This document shows, in pieces, positions 26,430 through 34,709 of a stretch of DNA of 48,978 nt. The DNA is from Sedimentitalea sp042687825. GTDB lineage: Bacteria; Pseudomonadota; Alphaproteobacteria; Rhodobacterales; Rhodobacteraceae. The DNA lies in assembly GCF_042687825.1 (NCBI RefSeq), contig NZ_JBHUQE010000022.1, forward strand, positions 1 through 48,978, in the 5' to 3' direction. Positions within the stretch are counted from its first letter, which is position 1. The number at the start of each line of letters is the position of its first letter. The position numbers and the translations under genes were made by a program. The notes below the pieces were generated by a model. It was not told the origin of the DNA and did no database searches. It was given only the letters and a program-made list of their open reading frames with translations.

Positions 26430-27083
26430 TCAGCCCAGGATTCCGCGATGCACCGCGATCGCCTCTTCGAGATCGTCGAAATACTGCATCTGGCCGTTTT
26501 CCAGCACGATGCCGGAATCGCAAAAGGCGCGCAGATCGCGCATGCTGTGGCTGACCATGATGGCGCTGGAATATTTCATCCGCTCGGAAAACACCGCCCG
26601 GCTCTTGCGCTTGAACAGCGCGTCGCCGACGGCGGTGACCTCGTCCACCAGATAGGTGTCGAAATGGATGCCCATCGAGGCGCCGAAGGTCAGCCGCGAT
26701 TTCATCCCCGAGGAATAGCTGCGCACCGGCATGTGAAAGGAACTGCCCAGCTCGGCGAAATCCTCGACGAAATCCATCAGTTCGCGCGTGTCCACGCCAT
26801 AGATGCGGGCGATGAACCGCACGTTCTGCGCGCCGGTCAACTCGCCGTGAAAGCTGCCGCCGAACCCCACCGGCCAGGAAATCGTGCCGTCGCTGACGAT
26901 GCGACCGCTGTCGGGACGCATGGTGCCGGCGATGATCCGCAGCAGGGTCGATTTGCCCGCGCCGTTGCGCCCCAGCAGCGCCAGCGACCGGCCCGTGGGC
27001 AGGGTCAGGGTCAGGTTGTCGACCACCACCTTGCGCTCGCCGCGGATGCGAAAGCTTTTCGTCAGGTTCTCGAAACGGATCAC
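26430..27083 (-). CDS. kpsT: ABC transporter ATPase for polysaccharide export (KpsT/Wzt-like)
   Basis: 217 residues from a GTG at 27083, chosen because GGAG lies nine bases upstream and family members start at this IRFENLTKSF position; an ATG at 27122 would add 13 residues without a ribosome site. Walker A is GRNGAGKST (38-46), the signature YSSGMKSR and Walker B TYLVDEV. The length and lack of a C-terminal carbohydrate-binding domain match KpsT/CtrD/BexA rather than long O-antigen Wzt proteins. It pairs with the permease at 28713 and the KpsE-like protein upstream. Confidence 0.94.
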   Translation of the reverse strand: MIRFENLTKSFRIRGERKVVVDNLTLTLPTGRSLALLGRNGAGKSTLLRIIAGTMRPDSGRIVSDGTISWPVGFGGSFHGELTGAQNVRFIARIYGVDTRELMDFVEDFAELGSSFHMPVRSYSSGMKSRLTFGASMGIHFDTYLVDEVTAVGDALFKRKSRAVFSERMKYSSAIMVSHSMRDLRAFCDSGIVLENGQMQYFDDLEEAIAVHRGILG

Positions 27084-27216
27084 CGGCGATTTCTCCGAAA
27101 TCGCCGGGGGGCGGCAGGGCATTTGCAGCGCAAATGTCCCGAGAGCCCCACCGTGGGATCATCTGCCCTGCCCCGAGAACCCCAGCCTGGACCGCAAGCC
27201 CCCTGCCCCATCGCCC

Positions 27217-28632
27217 CTAACTCCGGTCGCGGATCGAGTAATAGACCAGCGCCAGGATCGACCAGGTCAGGACCAGGAACAGGGCCGCCAGCGCCGCCAG
27301 CACCGCGCGCCGGGGATATTCCGCCTCGCTGGCCAGGGTCGGCTTGATATAGGTCGCCAGATAGCGGCTCTGGCGGGCGGCGTCGTCGCGCGCCACCTCC
27401 AGCGCGGTCAGCGCCGCGCGATAGGTTTCCTCGGCATATTCGCGATCCACGGTCAGGCTTTCGAATTCCGAGATCAGCGTCGGATAATCCTCGCCCACCG
27501 CCCCGGTATCGGTGTTGTCGCTGGCAAAGGTCTGGCGTTCGATCTCGATGCGGTCGCGGATCACGTCGATGCGGCCCTGCGCCTTGGTCAGGCGCGGGTC
27601 CTGGGCCGGGGTGGTGCCGCGCAGCAGGTCGTATTCGATCAGCGCCTCGGCCAGTTGCTGCTGCAGGTTGTTCATCACCCCCATGCGGCCCTGGATATCG
27701 GCCTCGGGGTCGACGATCTTGGTGCGGGTGCGGAACCGGGTCAGCGCCTCGCGCGCGTCCTTGAGCCGGACCAGCGCCTCTTGCAGATCGGCACGGGCAT
27801 AGCCCATCGCATCCTCGCGCGCCTGGTTGTTCAGCGCGTTGATCCGGTCCTGGCTTTCGCGCACGATCTCGTTCGCGATCGCGCGGGCGGTCTCGGCGTC
27901 AAGGGCCAGCACCTGTATCTCGATCAGCCCGGTGCCGGAATCATAGGAAATGCCGACCACCCGGTGCCAGTACCAGACCAGGTCCTCGATCGTCGCCTCG
28001 GGCCACAGGGCAAAGGCCCAGTCCCGCGGCCAGTTCTGCGCGTAATGGCGGCGCAGATCGATGCGGGCATCCACCACCTCGACCATTTCCTGGCTCTGGA
28101 TGAATTCATACAGGATGTCGCTGTCGCTGGCGGTCGAGCCGCCCGAGAACTGCGCCAGCCCGCCCAGCAATTCGGTGGCGCCGCCGCTTTCCTGGCTGCG
28201 CACGGTGAAACCGGCGGTCGAGGCATACTGGTCGCTGGCAAGGACCCAGAGATAGAGGATCGCCGCCGCCAGCGGCAGCAGCACCATCAGCGCGAAACTG
28301 ACCAGCAGCCCCCAGTGGCGCCGCCGCATCCGGGCCGGCCCGGCGATCGGCTGCACCTGCACGACAGCGGGTTTGACGGCGGGTTTTGCCGGCTTGCCCG
28401 GCCCCCCGGGTTTGCCGCCCCCGCCCGTTTTACCGACCCCGCCCGTTTTGCCCGGCCCGGCCAGCTTGCCGGGTCCGCCCGGTTTCGCGCCGCCATCCGG
28501 TTTTTTGGGGCCGCCCGCCGGCTTGCCGCCGGCGGCTTTGCCCCCCGGTCCGGCCTGATTTCCGGCCTGATTTCCGGCCTGGTTTCTGACCGGGGCCGCC
28601 GGCGCGTCGGTTTTCTGGTTCATGCCGTCCAT
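27217..28632 (-). CDS. kpsE: KpsE/BexC-like inner-membrane export protein with long Gly/Pro/Lys tail
   Basis: 471 residues, about 90 longer than typical KpsE/CtrB. Residues ~13-95 are a cytoplasmic low-complexity tail of GGPGKP/TGGVGKTGG type, preceded by RNQAGNQAGNQAG repeats. A membrane segment (~108-132) leads into a periplasmic domain with coiled coils (~190-420), and a second membrane segment is at ~444-467. This is the polysaccharide co-polymerase/export topology. ASDQYASTAGFTVRSQE just after the first membrane segment is typical of the family. It probably bridges KpsMT to an outer-membrane exporter that is not in this window. An ATG at 28623 is an alternative start. It is divergent from kpsM across 80 bp. 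Confidence 0.92.
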   Translation of the reverse strand: MDGMNQKTDAPAAPVRNQAGNQAGNQAGPGGKAAGGKPAGGPKKPDGGAKPGGPGKLAGPGKTGGVGKTGGGGKPGGPGKPAKPAVKPAVVQVQPIAGPARMRRRHWGLLVSFALMVLLPLAAAILYLWVLASDQYASTAGFTVRSQESGGATELLGGLAQFSGGSTASDSDILYEFIQSQEMVEVVDARIDLRRHYAQNWPRDWAFALWPEATIEDLVWYWHRVVGISYDSGTGLIEIQVLALDAETARAIANEIVRESQDRINALNNQAREDAMGYARADLQEALVRLKDAREALTRFRTRTKIVDPEADIQGRMGVMNNLQQQLAEALIEYDLLRGTTPAQDPRLTKAQGRIDVIRDRIEIERQTFASDNTDTGAVGEDYPTLISEFESLTVDREYAEETYRAALTALEVARDDAARQSRYLATYIKPTLASEAEYPRRAVLAALAALFLVLTWSILALVYYSIRDRS

Positions 28633-28712
28633 CCCGGTGCAAAGCCGTTTGAATCCGTCCCGGATTTCTTACATAGTCGGGGCCACAAACACCAGTCTCA
28701 GAACGCTTTTTC

Positions 28713-29537
28713 ATGTCCCTGCTTCCGCCCCTGACACCGCCGTCGCCGCCCGTCGTGGGGCCGGCCGCGCCGCGCCGGATGGCCGCCGCGCGGGTGATCC
28801 TGGCGCTGATCCTGCGCGAGATGTCGACCCGCTATGGCCGCACCCCGGGCGGCTATGTCTGGGGCATTCTGGAACCGCTGGCGGCGATCCTGTTTCTCAG
28901 CGTCGGCTTTTCGCTGGTCATGCGCAGCCCGTCGCTGGGCACCAGTTTCCTGCTGTTCTATGCCACCGGCTATCTGCCGTTCAATCTGTACCAGACCCTG
29001 TCGGGCATGATCGGCGCCGCGATCCGCTTTTCCAAGCCGCTGCTGAAATACCCCGCCGTCACCTGGCTGGACGCGGTGCTGGCGCGGTTCCTGCTGAACA
29101 GCCTGACCGGCATTCTGGTCACCATCATCCTGCTGACCGGCATCCTGGCGGTGATCGACAGCCGCGCCACGCTGGACCTGCCGCCAATGGTGCTGGCGAT
29201 GGCGCTGGCGATGGCGCTGGGTCTGGGGGTCGGCACGGTGAACTGCGCGATCAGCGGGCTGTTCCCGATCTGGGAGCTGATCTGGTCGATCCTGACCCGG
29301 CCGCTGTTCATCGCCTCGGGGATCTTCTTTCTGTATGACAACATGCCGCCGATGGCGCAGGATCTGCTGTGGTTCAACCCGCTGATCCACATCGTCGGGC
29401 TGATGCGCACCGGGTTCTATCCGACCTATTCCGCCGGCTATGTCGACGTGGTCTATGTGCTGGGGCTCAGCCTCGGGCTTCTGGCGATGGGGCTTTTGCT
29501 GCTGGGGCGCTATCATCGCGATATCCTGAACCGGTAG
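28713..29537 (+). CDS. kpsM: ABC transporter permease for polysaccharide export (KpsM/Wzm-like)
   Basis: 274 residues with about six membrane segments and an ABC-2 fold. LREMSTRYGRTPGGYVWGILEPLAAI at residues ~31-56 is the characteristic KpsM/BexB N-terminal block; FNLYQTLSGMIGAAI and LWFNPLIHIVGLMRTGFYPTY follow. It forms the membrane channel energised by KpsT. Its last 71 bp overlap, in the opposite strand, the end of the GT2 at 29467, an unusually long convergent overlap in this compact cluster. Confidence 0.95.
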   Translation: MSLLPPLTPPSPPVVGPAAPRRMAAARVILALILREMSTRYGRTPGGYVWGILEPLAAILFLSVGFSLVMRSPSLGTSFLLFYATGYLPFNLYQTLSGMIGAAIRFSKPLLKYPAVTWLDAVLARFLLNSLTGILVTIILLTGILAVIDSRATLDLPPMVLAMALAMALGLGVGTVNCAISGLFPIWELIWSILTRPLFIASGIFFLYDNMPPMAQDLLWFNPLIHIVGLMRTGFYPTYSAGYVDVVYVLGLSLGLLAMGLLLLGRYHRDILNR

Positions 29538-30510
29538 GCACAGCCGCCCCGGCCAGCGCCAGGATCCGCGCGTGATCCACCCCGGTGCGGCCGCGCAGCC
29601 CGTCGCCCACCGCCCGGCCCAGCAGCCGCAGGAACACCGCCCGGTCGCCGCCGTGATGGCGGATCTTGGACAGCCATTTGGGCAGCACCACCAACAGCGC
29701 CGGCCAGAACAGCCAGCCCGCCGCCAGCCGGTACAGCAACAACAGGTTGCGGTGATAGTAATAGACCTTCCACAGCGGCCGGAACCGGCCGCGCTGGCCG
29801 TGAAAGGTGGAACAGTCATGTTCGAACCGCAGCGCCGGTTCAAAGCCGATCCGCCCGCCCGCCTTGCTGAGCGCCAGGGTGAACAGCCCGTCATCGCCAT
29901 AGACGAACAGCTTGCCGTCGGGATAGCCGATGCGCGCGATCGCCGCGCGCGACACGAACAGCCCGACAAAGCTGGCCACGTCCACCGCCATGCCCGGCCC
30001 GGCGTAATCGTCCGGGGTCACGTGAAAGCCGCTGCGGCCGCCGCCGAACGCGGTGCGGCGGAACTCGCGCCAGTGCCAGAACGGGTTGCGCGACGGGCGG
30101 TTCATCTCGCAGATCTCGCCATCGGGGAAATAGACCGCGGCGGCCACCGCCTCCCAGCCGCGCGCCGGCAGGGCGTGAAACGCCGCCAGGGCGCCGGGCA
30201 GGGGACGGGCGTCGTCATCCATCACCACCATCCAGTCCGGATCGAACCGCGCGCTGGCCTGGCGCATGCCGGTTTCAAAACCGCCGGCGCCGCCCAGGTT
30301 GCGGGTCTGGCTGAGCACATGCAGGCGGGGATCGTCGCAACCGGCCAGCCAGGCGCCGGTACCGTCGGTGCTGGCATTGTCGACCACCAGCACCGCATCC
30401 AGATCGGTTGCCGGTTCCGCCAGCAGCCGGCGGACCGTCTCGCGCAGCTTGTCCAGGCGGTTATAGGTCACCACCACGGCCACCAGACGGCAGCGGTCCT
30501 GTTCCTGCAT
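29467..30510 (-). CDS. GlfT1-like family 2 glycosyltransferase
   Basis: 347 residues from the ATG at 30510. VAVVVTYNRLDKLRETV, DNASTDGT, TRNLGGAGGFETGM and VVMDDDARP (Asp98-100) are the motifs of the GlfT1/rhamnosyl-type GT2 group; the NLGGAGGF segment also occurs in the GlfT2-like protein at 24362. FVGLFVSR and VYGDDGLF follow. The C-terminus has a hydrophobic LFWPALLVVLP stretch. By analogy with mycobacterial GlfT1 it may add the first galactofuranose residues to a lipid-linked acceptor. The N-terminal start is weakly supported; upstream in-frame codons to 30576 are possible. Its 3' end overlaps kpsM antisense. Confidence 0.85.
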   Translation of the reverse strand: MQEQDRCRLVAVVVTYNRLDKLRETVRRLLAEPATDLDAVLVVDNASTDGTGAWLAGCDDPRLHVLSQTRNLGGAGGFETGMRQASARFDPDWMVVMDDDARPLPGALAAFHALPARGWEAVAAAVYFPDGEICEMNRPSRNPFWHWREFRRTAFGGGRSGFHVTPDDYAGPGMAVDVASFVGLFVSRAAIARIGYPDGKLFVYGDDGLFTLALSKAGGRIGFEPALRFEHDCSTFHGQRGRFRPLWKVYYYHRNLLLLYRLAAGWLFWPALLVVLPKWLSKIRHHGGDRAVFLRLLGRAVGDGLRGRTGVDHARILALAGAAVPTGSGYRDDSAPAAKAPSPEARG

Positions 30511-30644
30511 TGCGCTCACGTCCTGCCCCCGATCCTGTGCCCTGCGGCTAATCCACAAATTCCGCCCCGGAGTCAAACCCGCGCGTTACCCCCCGCTGCC
30601 CCGTCCGTCGGCACGTCCTCTGCCGGGGCTTTACGGATTCGGGA

Positions 30645-30733
30645 TGTTTCGCGCAAGGTCATATCGTTTGTTTTCAATGGTTTGCAGAAATTTGTTTCGC
30701 GCGCGAAACATTCTGGTTTTCTTATGTTTCGCG
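30645..30733. promoter_or_regulatory. parS-like centromere: one full and two half sites
   Basis: A perfect 18-bp palindrome, TGTTTCGCGCGCGAAACA, lies at 30693-30710. Half sites TGTTTCGCGC at 30645-30654 and TGTTTCGCG at 30725-30733 flank it. They share the TGTTTC...GAAACA arms of chromosomal parS, but the centre is CGCGCG rather than ACGT. The cluster sits directly after the parB stop, in 225 bp of otherwise gene-free DNA, so it is very likely the ParB binding site used for plasmid partition. Confidence 0.8.
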
Positions 30734-30735
30734 GG

Positions 30736-31845
30736 TCAACGGGTTTTCAGCCAATCCTGCAGCGCCGCGAACAGCGCCGCATCGACGCCGCCACCGGTCA
30801 GTTCGATCCGCTGTGCCGCCGCATCCAGCCGCGCGGTGACCCGGGTCTCTTGCAGCCGGTCGGCCACCGATCCGGCATCCAGCCCGGTCAGGCGCGGCCG
30901 TGCTGCATCGCGGGCCGGGGCTGTTGCCGGGGCAGGGTTGGGGGCGGGGGACGGGTCGGTGGCAGGAGACGGGTTGGCGGCGGCCGAGGCCGCCTGATCC
31001 CGGTCGCGCAGCGCCGCCGCCAGCAGCGCCAGTTCCGCCTCGGCGCTGTCGGGTTCCTGCTGGCGCAGCCGCAGCCTGAGCGCCGTGGCGAACCGGTGAT
31101 CGTCCTGCAGCGCCTTGGCCAGCGCCAGGCCCAGCTTTTCCGGGATCGCCGCGGGAAAGCGCAACAGCCCGTCCAGCGGCTCGACCAGGGTCAGGAAACT
31201 GCCGATTTTCGAGCGCCGCGAACGGCTGACCGAGCCAAACAGGCCGCGCAGGGCGGCACGCGGCGTCGGATAGACCCCCTCATGCACCGAGCGCAGCGCG
31301 ATGCGGCCCTTTTCATAGAGGCTGAGCCCGGCGCGGATCTCGTTTTCCTCGACCATCGCCACATAGGCGGCCTGGGCATCCGCCGGGGTGATCAGCCGCG
31401 CCTCTACCGTGGCGAACCGGTCCTCGCCGGTGCGCGCCTGCAGCCGGCGCAGCGCGCTCAGCCGGCGCCAGCCCGAGATCAGCCCATAGGCGGCACCGCC
31501 CTTGCCCGGCTTGTCCGCGGGCAGGGCCACCACCTCGATCGGGCTTTGCTGGCCGCGGGCCTGCAACGAAGCTTCCAGTGCTGCCATCTCGTCGGCATCC
31601 TGCACCATGCGGTCGCGCACCAGATGCGTCTCGTCGATCGCCGCCAGCGGCAGGGTCTCGATCAGCCGCCCCTGGGCGCGGGCCGTGCGCAGGGTTTCGG
31701 ACAGCTCGCCCAGGGCGGCATTGGCGCTGGCCTCGCCGGCCACCTGCGCGATCGGGGCGATCGGTGCCGCACCGGGCGCGGCGCGCGCCGGCTCGGCCTG
31801 CAGAAACCCGGGCTGGGCCGGGGTCAGTCGCTTGCGTTTGGCCAT
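30736..31845 (-). CDS. parB: Plasmid partition protein ParB
   Basis: 369 residues. The N-terminal Arg-rich CTPase/clamp region carries DADEMAALEASLQARGQQSPIEV, the GWRRLSALRRL box and the VEENEIRAGLSLYEKGRIAL segment of ParB/RepB proteins. A helix-turn-helix region follows (RSRRSKIGSFLTLVEPL), then a linker rich in Ala/Pro (~290-325) and a C-terminal dimer domain. It binds parS, found just beyond its stop, and works with ParA to segregate the plasmid. It follows parA by 37 bp in one operon. The Ala/Pro linker is encoded by short repeats near 30915-30980. Confidence 0.94.
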   Translation of the reverse strand: MAKRKRLTPAQPGFLQAEPARAAPGAAPIAPIAQVAGEASANAALGELSETLRTARAQGRLIETLPLAAIDETHLVRDRMVQDADEMAALEASLQARGQQSPIEVVALPADKPGKGGAAYGLISGWRRLSALRRLQARTGEDRFATVEARLITPADAQAAYVAMVEENEIRAGLSLYEKGRIALRSVHEGVYPTPRAALRGLFGSVSRSRRSKIGSFLTLVEPLDGLLRFPAAIPEKLGLALAKALQDDHRFATALRLRLRQQEPDSAEAELALLAAALRDRDQAASAAANPSPATDPSPAPNPAPATAPARDAARPRLTGLDAGSVADRLQETRVTARLDAAAQRIELTGGGVDAALFAALQDWLKTR

Positions 31846-31882
31846 GATGTCTCCTCTCCCTGCTGCGGCTGCCGGTCGCCGG

Positions 31883-33286
31883 TCACTGCACCGGCTCGGC
31901 GGTGCGGGCCTGTTCCTCGCGCCGCCAGATGCCGATCAGCAGCCGCTTGAAGGCGGCATAGGTGGCATCGAACGTCTCGCGCCCGCGGGCATAGGTCTCG
32001 CGGTTGAAATCGCGGTAATCGGCCTCGTAGATACCGGCCACCTGTTCGCCGGCCTGTCCGATCAGGGCGGTAAAATCCTGCCGGTGCGGGCTGAGGGTCT
32101 GGCCCAGATAGGCCTGCATCAGGGCCGACAGTTCGCCCTGCTGGGCGCCGTCATAGCGGGTAATCACCGCCCGCACCGCGTCCCATTCGAACGCCGTCTC
32201 GGGCCGGCCCAGGGCGCGGGCGGCGGTGTTCTCGCCCTCTTCGATGCTGGCAAACGTGGAATGCAGCATGTCAAAGAACCGCCCGGTGCTGTCGAATTCC
32301 AGGAACGAGGCCCCCAGCGGCACCAGCAGGATGTCGGCCGCCGCCAGCCCGTTGATGGTCAGATAGCCCAGGGCCGGGGGGGTGTCGATGAACACCAGAT
32401 CGTAATCGTCCAGCACCCCGTCGGCCGCCAGCCGGTCGGTCAGCGCGTCCCACAGTTTCCAGCCGCGCGCCGCCATCCGCCAGACCGGGATCTGGAACTC
32501 GGCCCAATAGAGGTTCAGCTGGGCGCCGATCAGGTCGATATTGGGCCAGTGGGTCGGCTGGATCACGTCCCGGGCGGTCATCTCCATCGCCGTGCCCAGC
32601 GTGTCGTCCAGCGGCAGCGGTGCTGCCCCCCGGTCCAGCCGGCGCTGGTTTTCGGTGCGCAGATATTCGCCGTAATGGCGTGCCAGCAGCGGAAAGGCGG
32701 TGTGCCATTCATCCTCGACCTGGCCGCCAAAGATCGAGGTCATGCTGCCCTGGCTGTCCAGATCGAGGACCAGCACGCGATAGCCGTCCAGGGCGGCGGA
32801 CATGGCCAGATGCGCCGCGGTGCTGGTCTTGCCGACACCGCCCTTGAAATTCGCCACCGCCACCAGCTTGGCCGGCAGACCCGGCGGCCGGTAGGGCAGG
32901 TAGTTCTTGGCCTTCGAGCCCTGCGCGCCGAAAAAGCCGCGCAGGCGCAGCACCTCGTCCAGCGTGAACCATTTGGCGCCGCCCTCGGTTTCGCTCTGGC
33001 CCTGCGGCAGATCCGGATTGGCTTTCAGCACCCGCCGGAAATGCGCCTGCGCCACCGGGATCAGATAGCGGGTGATTTCCCAGGTCGAGAACAGGCGCAG
33101 GCGTTTCTGCCCGGCCTCGTTCAGCCCGCGGCTGGCCAGATCCGCCCGGCCCTGGGCACAGGCCGCAGCGATGGCGGCAAAACCCGCCGTATCGGTGGGG
33201 GCGGCCAGATCGGCCAGGGCCGCATCGGGATCGATGTTGAAATAGGGCGGCAGCCCGGATCCGGACCGTGTACCGTCTTTTGCCAT
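31883..33286 (-). CDS. parA: Plasmid partition ATPase ParA
   Basis: 467 residues from the ATG at 33286; 18 more codons are open upstream to 33340. The deviant Walker A motif is FKGGVGKTSTAAHL (~147-160), Walker A' is LVLDLDSQGSMTSIFGG, and Walker B lies in LVFIDTPPALGYLTING. The ~140-residue N-terminal domain contains a helix-turn-helix-like region (WFTLDEVLRLRGFFG), as in type Ia ParA proteins that repress their own operon. It is divergent from repA; the shared 379-bp gap holds the likely origin and the parAB promoter. Confidence 0.95.
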   Translation of the reverse strand: MAKDGTRSGSGLPPYFNIDPDAALADLAAPTDTAGFAAIAAACAQGRADLASRGLNEAGQKRLRLFSTWEITRYLIPVAQAHFRRVLKANPDLPQGQSETEGGAKWFTLDEVLRLRGFFGAQGSKAKNYLPYRPPGLPAKLVAVANFKGGVGKTSTAAHLAMSAALDGYRVLVLDLDSQGSMTSIFGGQVEDEWHTAFPLLARHYGEYLRTENQRRLDRGAAPLPLDDTLGTAMEMTARDVIQPTHWPNIDLIGAQLNLYWAEFQIPVWRMAARGWKLWDALTDRLAADGVLDDYDLVFIDTPPALGYLTINGLAAADILLVPLGASFLEFDSTGRFFDMLHSTFASIEEGENTAARALGRPETAFEWDAVRAVITRYDGAQQGELSALMQAYLGQTLSPHRQDFTALIGQAGEQVAGIYEADYRDFNRETYARGRETFDATYAAFKRLLIGIWRREEQARTAEPVQ

Positions 33287-33438
33287 GAATTCTGCTCGAT
33301 GTGCTGTGTTTTTGTCAGAATACCACGAAACGCATGACATGAAAGAAAAACCGTCACAAGCCGGGTGTTTTCTCAGGAAAATCAGGGCCTGGCCGGCCAG
33401 TGCCGGGGGCGTCCGCAGGAGGATGGATTTTTTTTGCG

Positions 33439-33471
33439 GTGTTAGAATCGTGTTATCTTAGTGTTACGGGG
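33439..33471 (+). repeat. Three 11-bp iterons
   Basis: GTGTTA recurs at exactly 11-bp spacing (33439, 33450, 33461), placing each copy on the same face of the helix. Such phasing suits cooperative binding by the RepA initiator whose gene starts at 33666. Confidence 0.65.
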
Positions 33472-33604
33472 TTTTTCGGGATCGGGTAAAGCCGTGCGGA
33501 CAAAGGGTTTTCGGCGGCTTTTTTTGAACCAGGCGATTCCGAACCCCCGAAAGACCGACTCTGAAGCCACGATCAGGTGATTCCGAACCCCCGTTGCCGC
33601 ATCC

Positions 33605-33613
33605 TGTGGATAA
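33605..33613 (-). promoter_or_regulatory. DnaA box
   Basis: TGTGGATAA is an exact match to the consensus DnaA box read on the reverse strand. It lies between the 15-bp repeats and the repA start, where host DnaA would help open an origin. Confidence 0.7.
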
Positions 33614-33665
33614 CCATAGGGTGAGCGTCACTGAAACCACGATAAACGAGTCGGAGATACCGGCC

Positions 33666-34709
33666 ATGGGCAGTGCAGGCGGAACAGGGGCGCTTTCGGG
33701 CGCCGGGGCGGGGGCGTTGTTGCCGGACCGTCACCGGCAGGGCGATTTCTTTCTCTGCGACATTTTCGATGCGATCCCCAAGGACGACATCGCCTCGATG
33801 GAACATCCGCTGTTCTCGCTGGCGACCCGCCCGGACCGGCGCATCCTGAGCTATGAGCATAATGCCGCGCGCATCACCGTGACCCCCAGCGTGCGCGGGC
33901 TGGCGACGATCCATGACAAGGATATCCTGATCTTTTGCATCAGCCAGCTGATGGCGGCGATCAATGCCGGGCGCCAGGTCAGCCGCACCCTGCAGCTGAA
34001 GGCGCATGATCTGCTGGTCGCCACCAACCGCGAGACCAGCGGCGATGCCTATCGCCGGCTCAGGGACGCGTTCGAACGGCTGGCGGGGACCCGGATCACC
34101 ACCAATATCGTCACCGGCGATGTCGAGACCACCAGCGGGTTCGGGCTGATCGAAAGCTGGGAGGTCGTGCGCAAGAGCCCGCGCAACCAGAAAGGCGGCG
34201 GCCGCATGGTCAGCGTCAGCGTCACCCTGTCGGACTGGCTGTTCCGGGCGGTGCTGAGCAAATCGGTGCTGACGCTCAGCCGCGACTATTTCCGCCTGCG
34301 CAAACCGCTGGAGCGGCGCATCTACGAACTGGCGCGCAAACATTGCGGCCGTCAGGCCAGCTGGACCGTGTCGGTGGACACGCTGCTGAAGAAATCCGGG
34401 TCCGCCAGCCCGCGCCGGGTGTTCCGGGCGATGCTGCGCGAGATGATCGCCGCCGGGCATCTGCCGGATTACCACATGGCCGAGGCGCCGGGCGATCTGA
34501 TCCGGTTCACGCTGCGCGATCCGGTGGTCGAGGCGGTACCGCCGGTGCTGAGCGCAGAGGCGCATGCGGCGGCGCGCGTCCTGATGCCCGGCGTTGACGT
34601 GCATGCGCTGGAAGCGGAATGGCGCGGCGTCTGGGCGCGCACCGGCGCGCCGCGGCTGCGCAAACCCGACGCGGCCTTTGTCGGTTGGGTGAAAAAGCGC
34701 GCCGGATAG
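33666..34709 (+). CDS. repA: Plasmid replication initiator, RPA family
   Basis: 347 residues from the ATG at 33666, eight bases after GGAGA; the frame is open from 33594 but overlaps the origin repeats. The sequence fits the replication initiator protein A family of alphaproteobacterial plasmids: FFLCDIFDAIPKDDIASMEHPLFSL near the N-terminus, RRILSYEHNAARITVTPS, IFCISQLMAAINAG, LERRIYELARKHCG, then a winged-helix-like C-terminal part. It would bind the iterons upstream and start replication. In Rhodobacterales, RepA-type replicons pair this gene with a divergent parAB, as here. Confidence 0.93.
   Translation: MGSAGGTGALSGAGAGALLPDRHRQGDFFLCDIFDAIPKDDIASMEHPLFSLATRPDRRILSYEHNAARITVTPSVRGLATIHDKDILIFCISQLMAAINAGRQVSRTLQLKAHDLLVATNRETSGDAYRRLRDAFERLAGTRITTNIVTGDVETTSGFGLIESWEVVRKSPRNQKGGGRMVSVSVTLSDWLFRAVLSKSVLTLSRDYFRLRKPLERRIYELARKHCGRQASWTVSVDTLLKKSGSASPRRVFRAMLREMIAAGHLPDYHMAEAPGDLIRFTLRDPVVEAVPPVLSAEAHAAARVLMPGVDVHALEAEWRGVWARTGAPRLRKPDAAFVGWVKKRAG

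Larger units (their letters stand above)
33287..33665. other. Likely plasmid origin of replication between parA and repA
   Basis: This AT-richer gap contains several ordered elements. Three 11-bp iteron-like units begin with GTGTTA at 33439, 33450 and 33461. A 15-bp direct repeat GATTCCGAACCCCCG occurs at 33535-33549 and 33579-33593. A second repeat CTGAA(G/A)CCACGAT occurs at 33561-33573 and 33631-33643. A perfect DnaA box (TGTGGATAA, reverse of TTATCCACA) lies at 33605-33613, and a T8 run is near 33428-33435. Repeats, a DnaA box and an adjacent initiator gene are the hallmarks of an iteron-type origin. No gene is seen. Confidence 0.75.
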
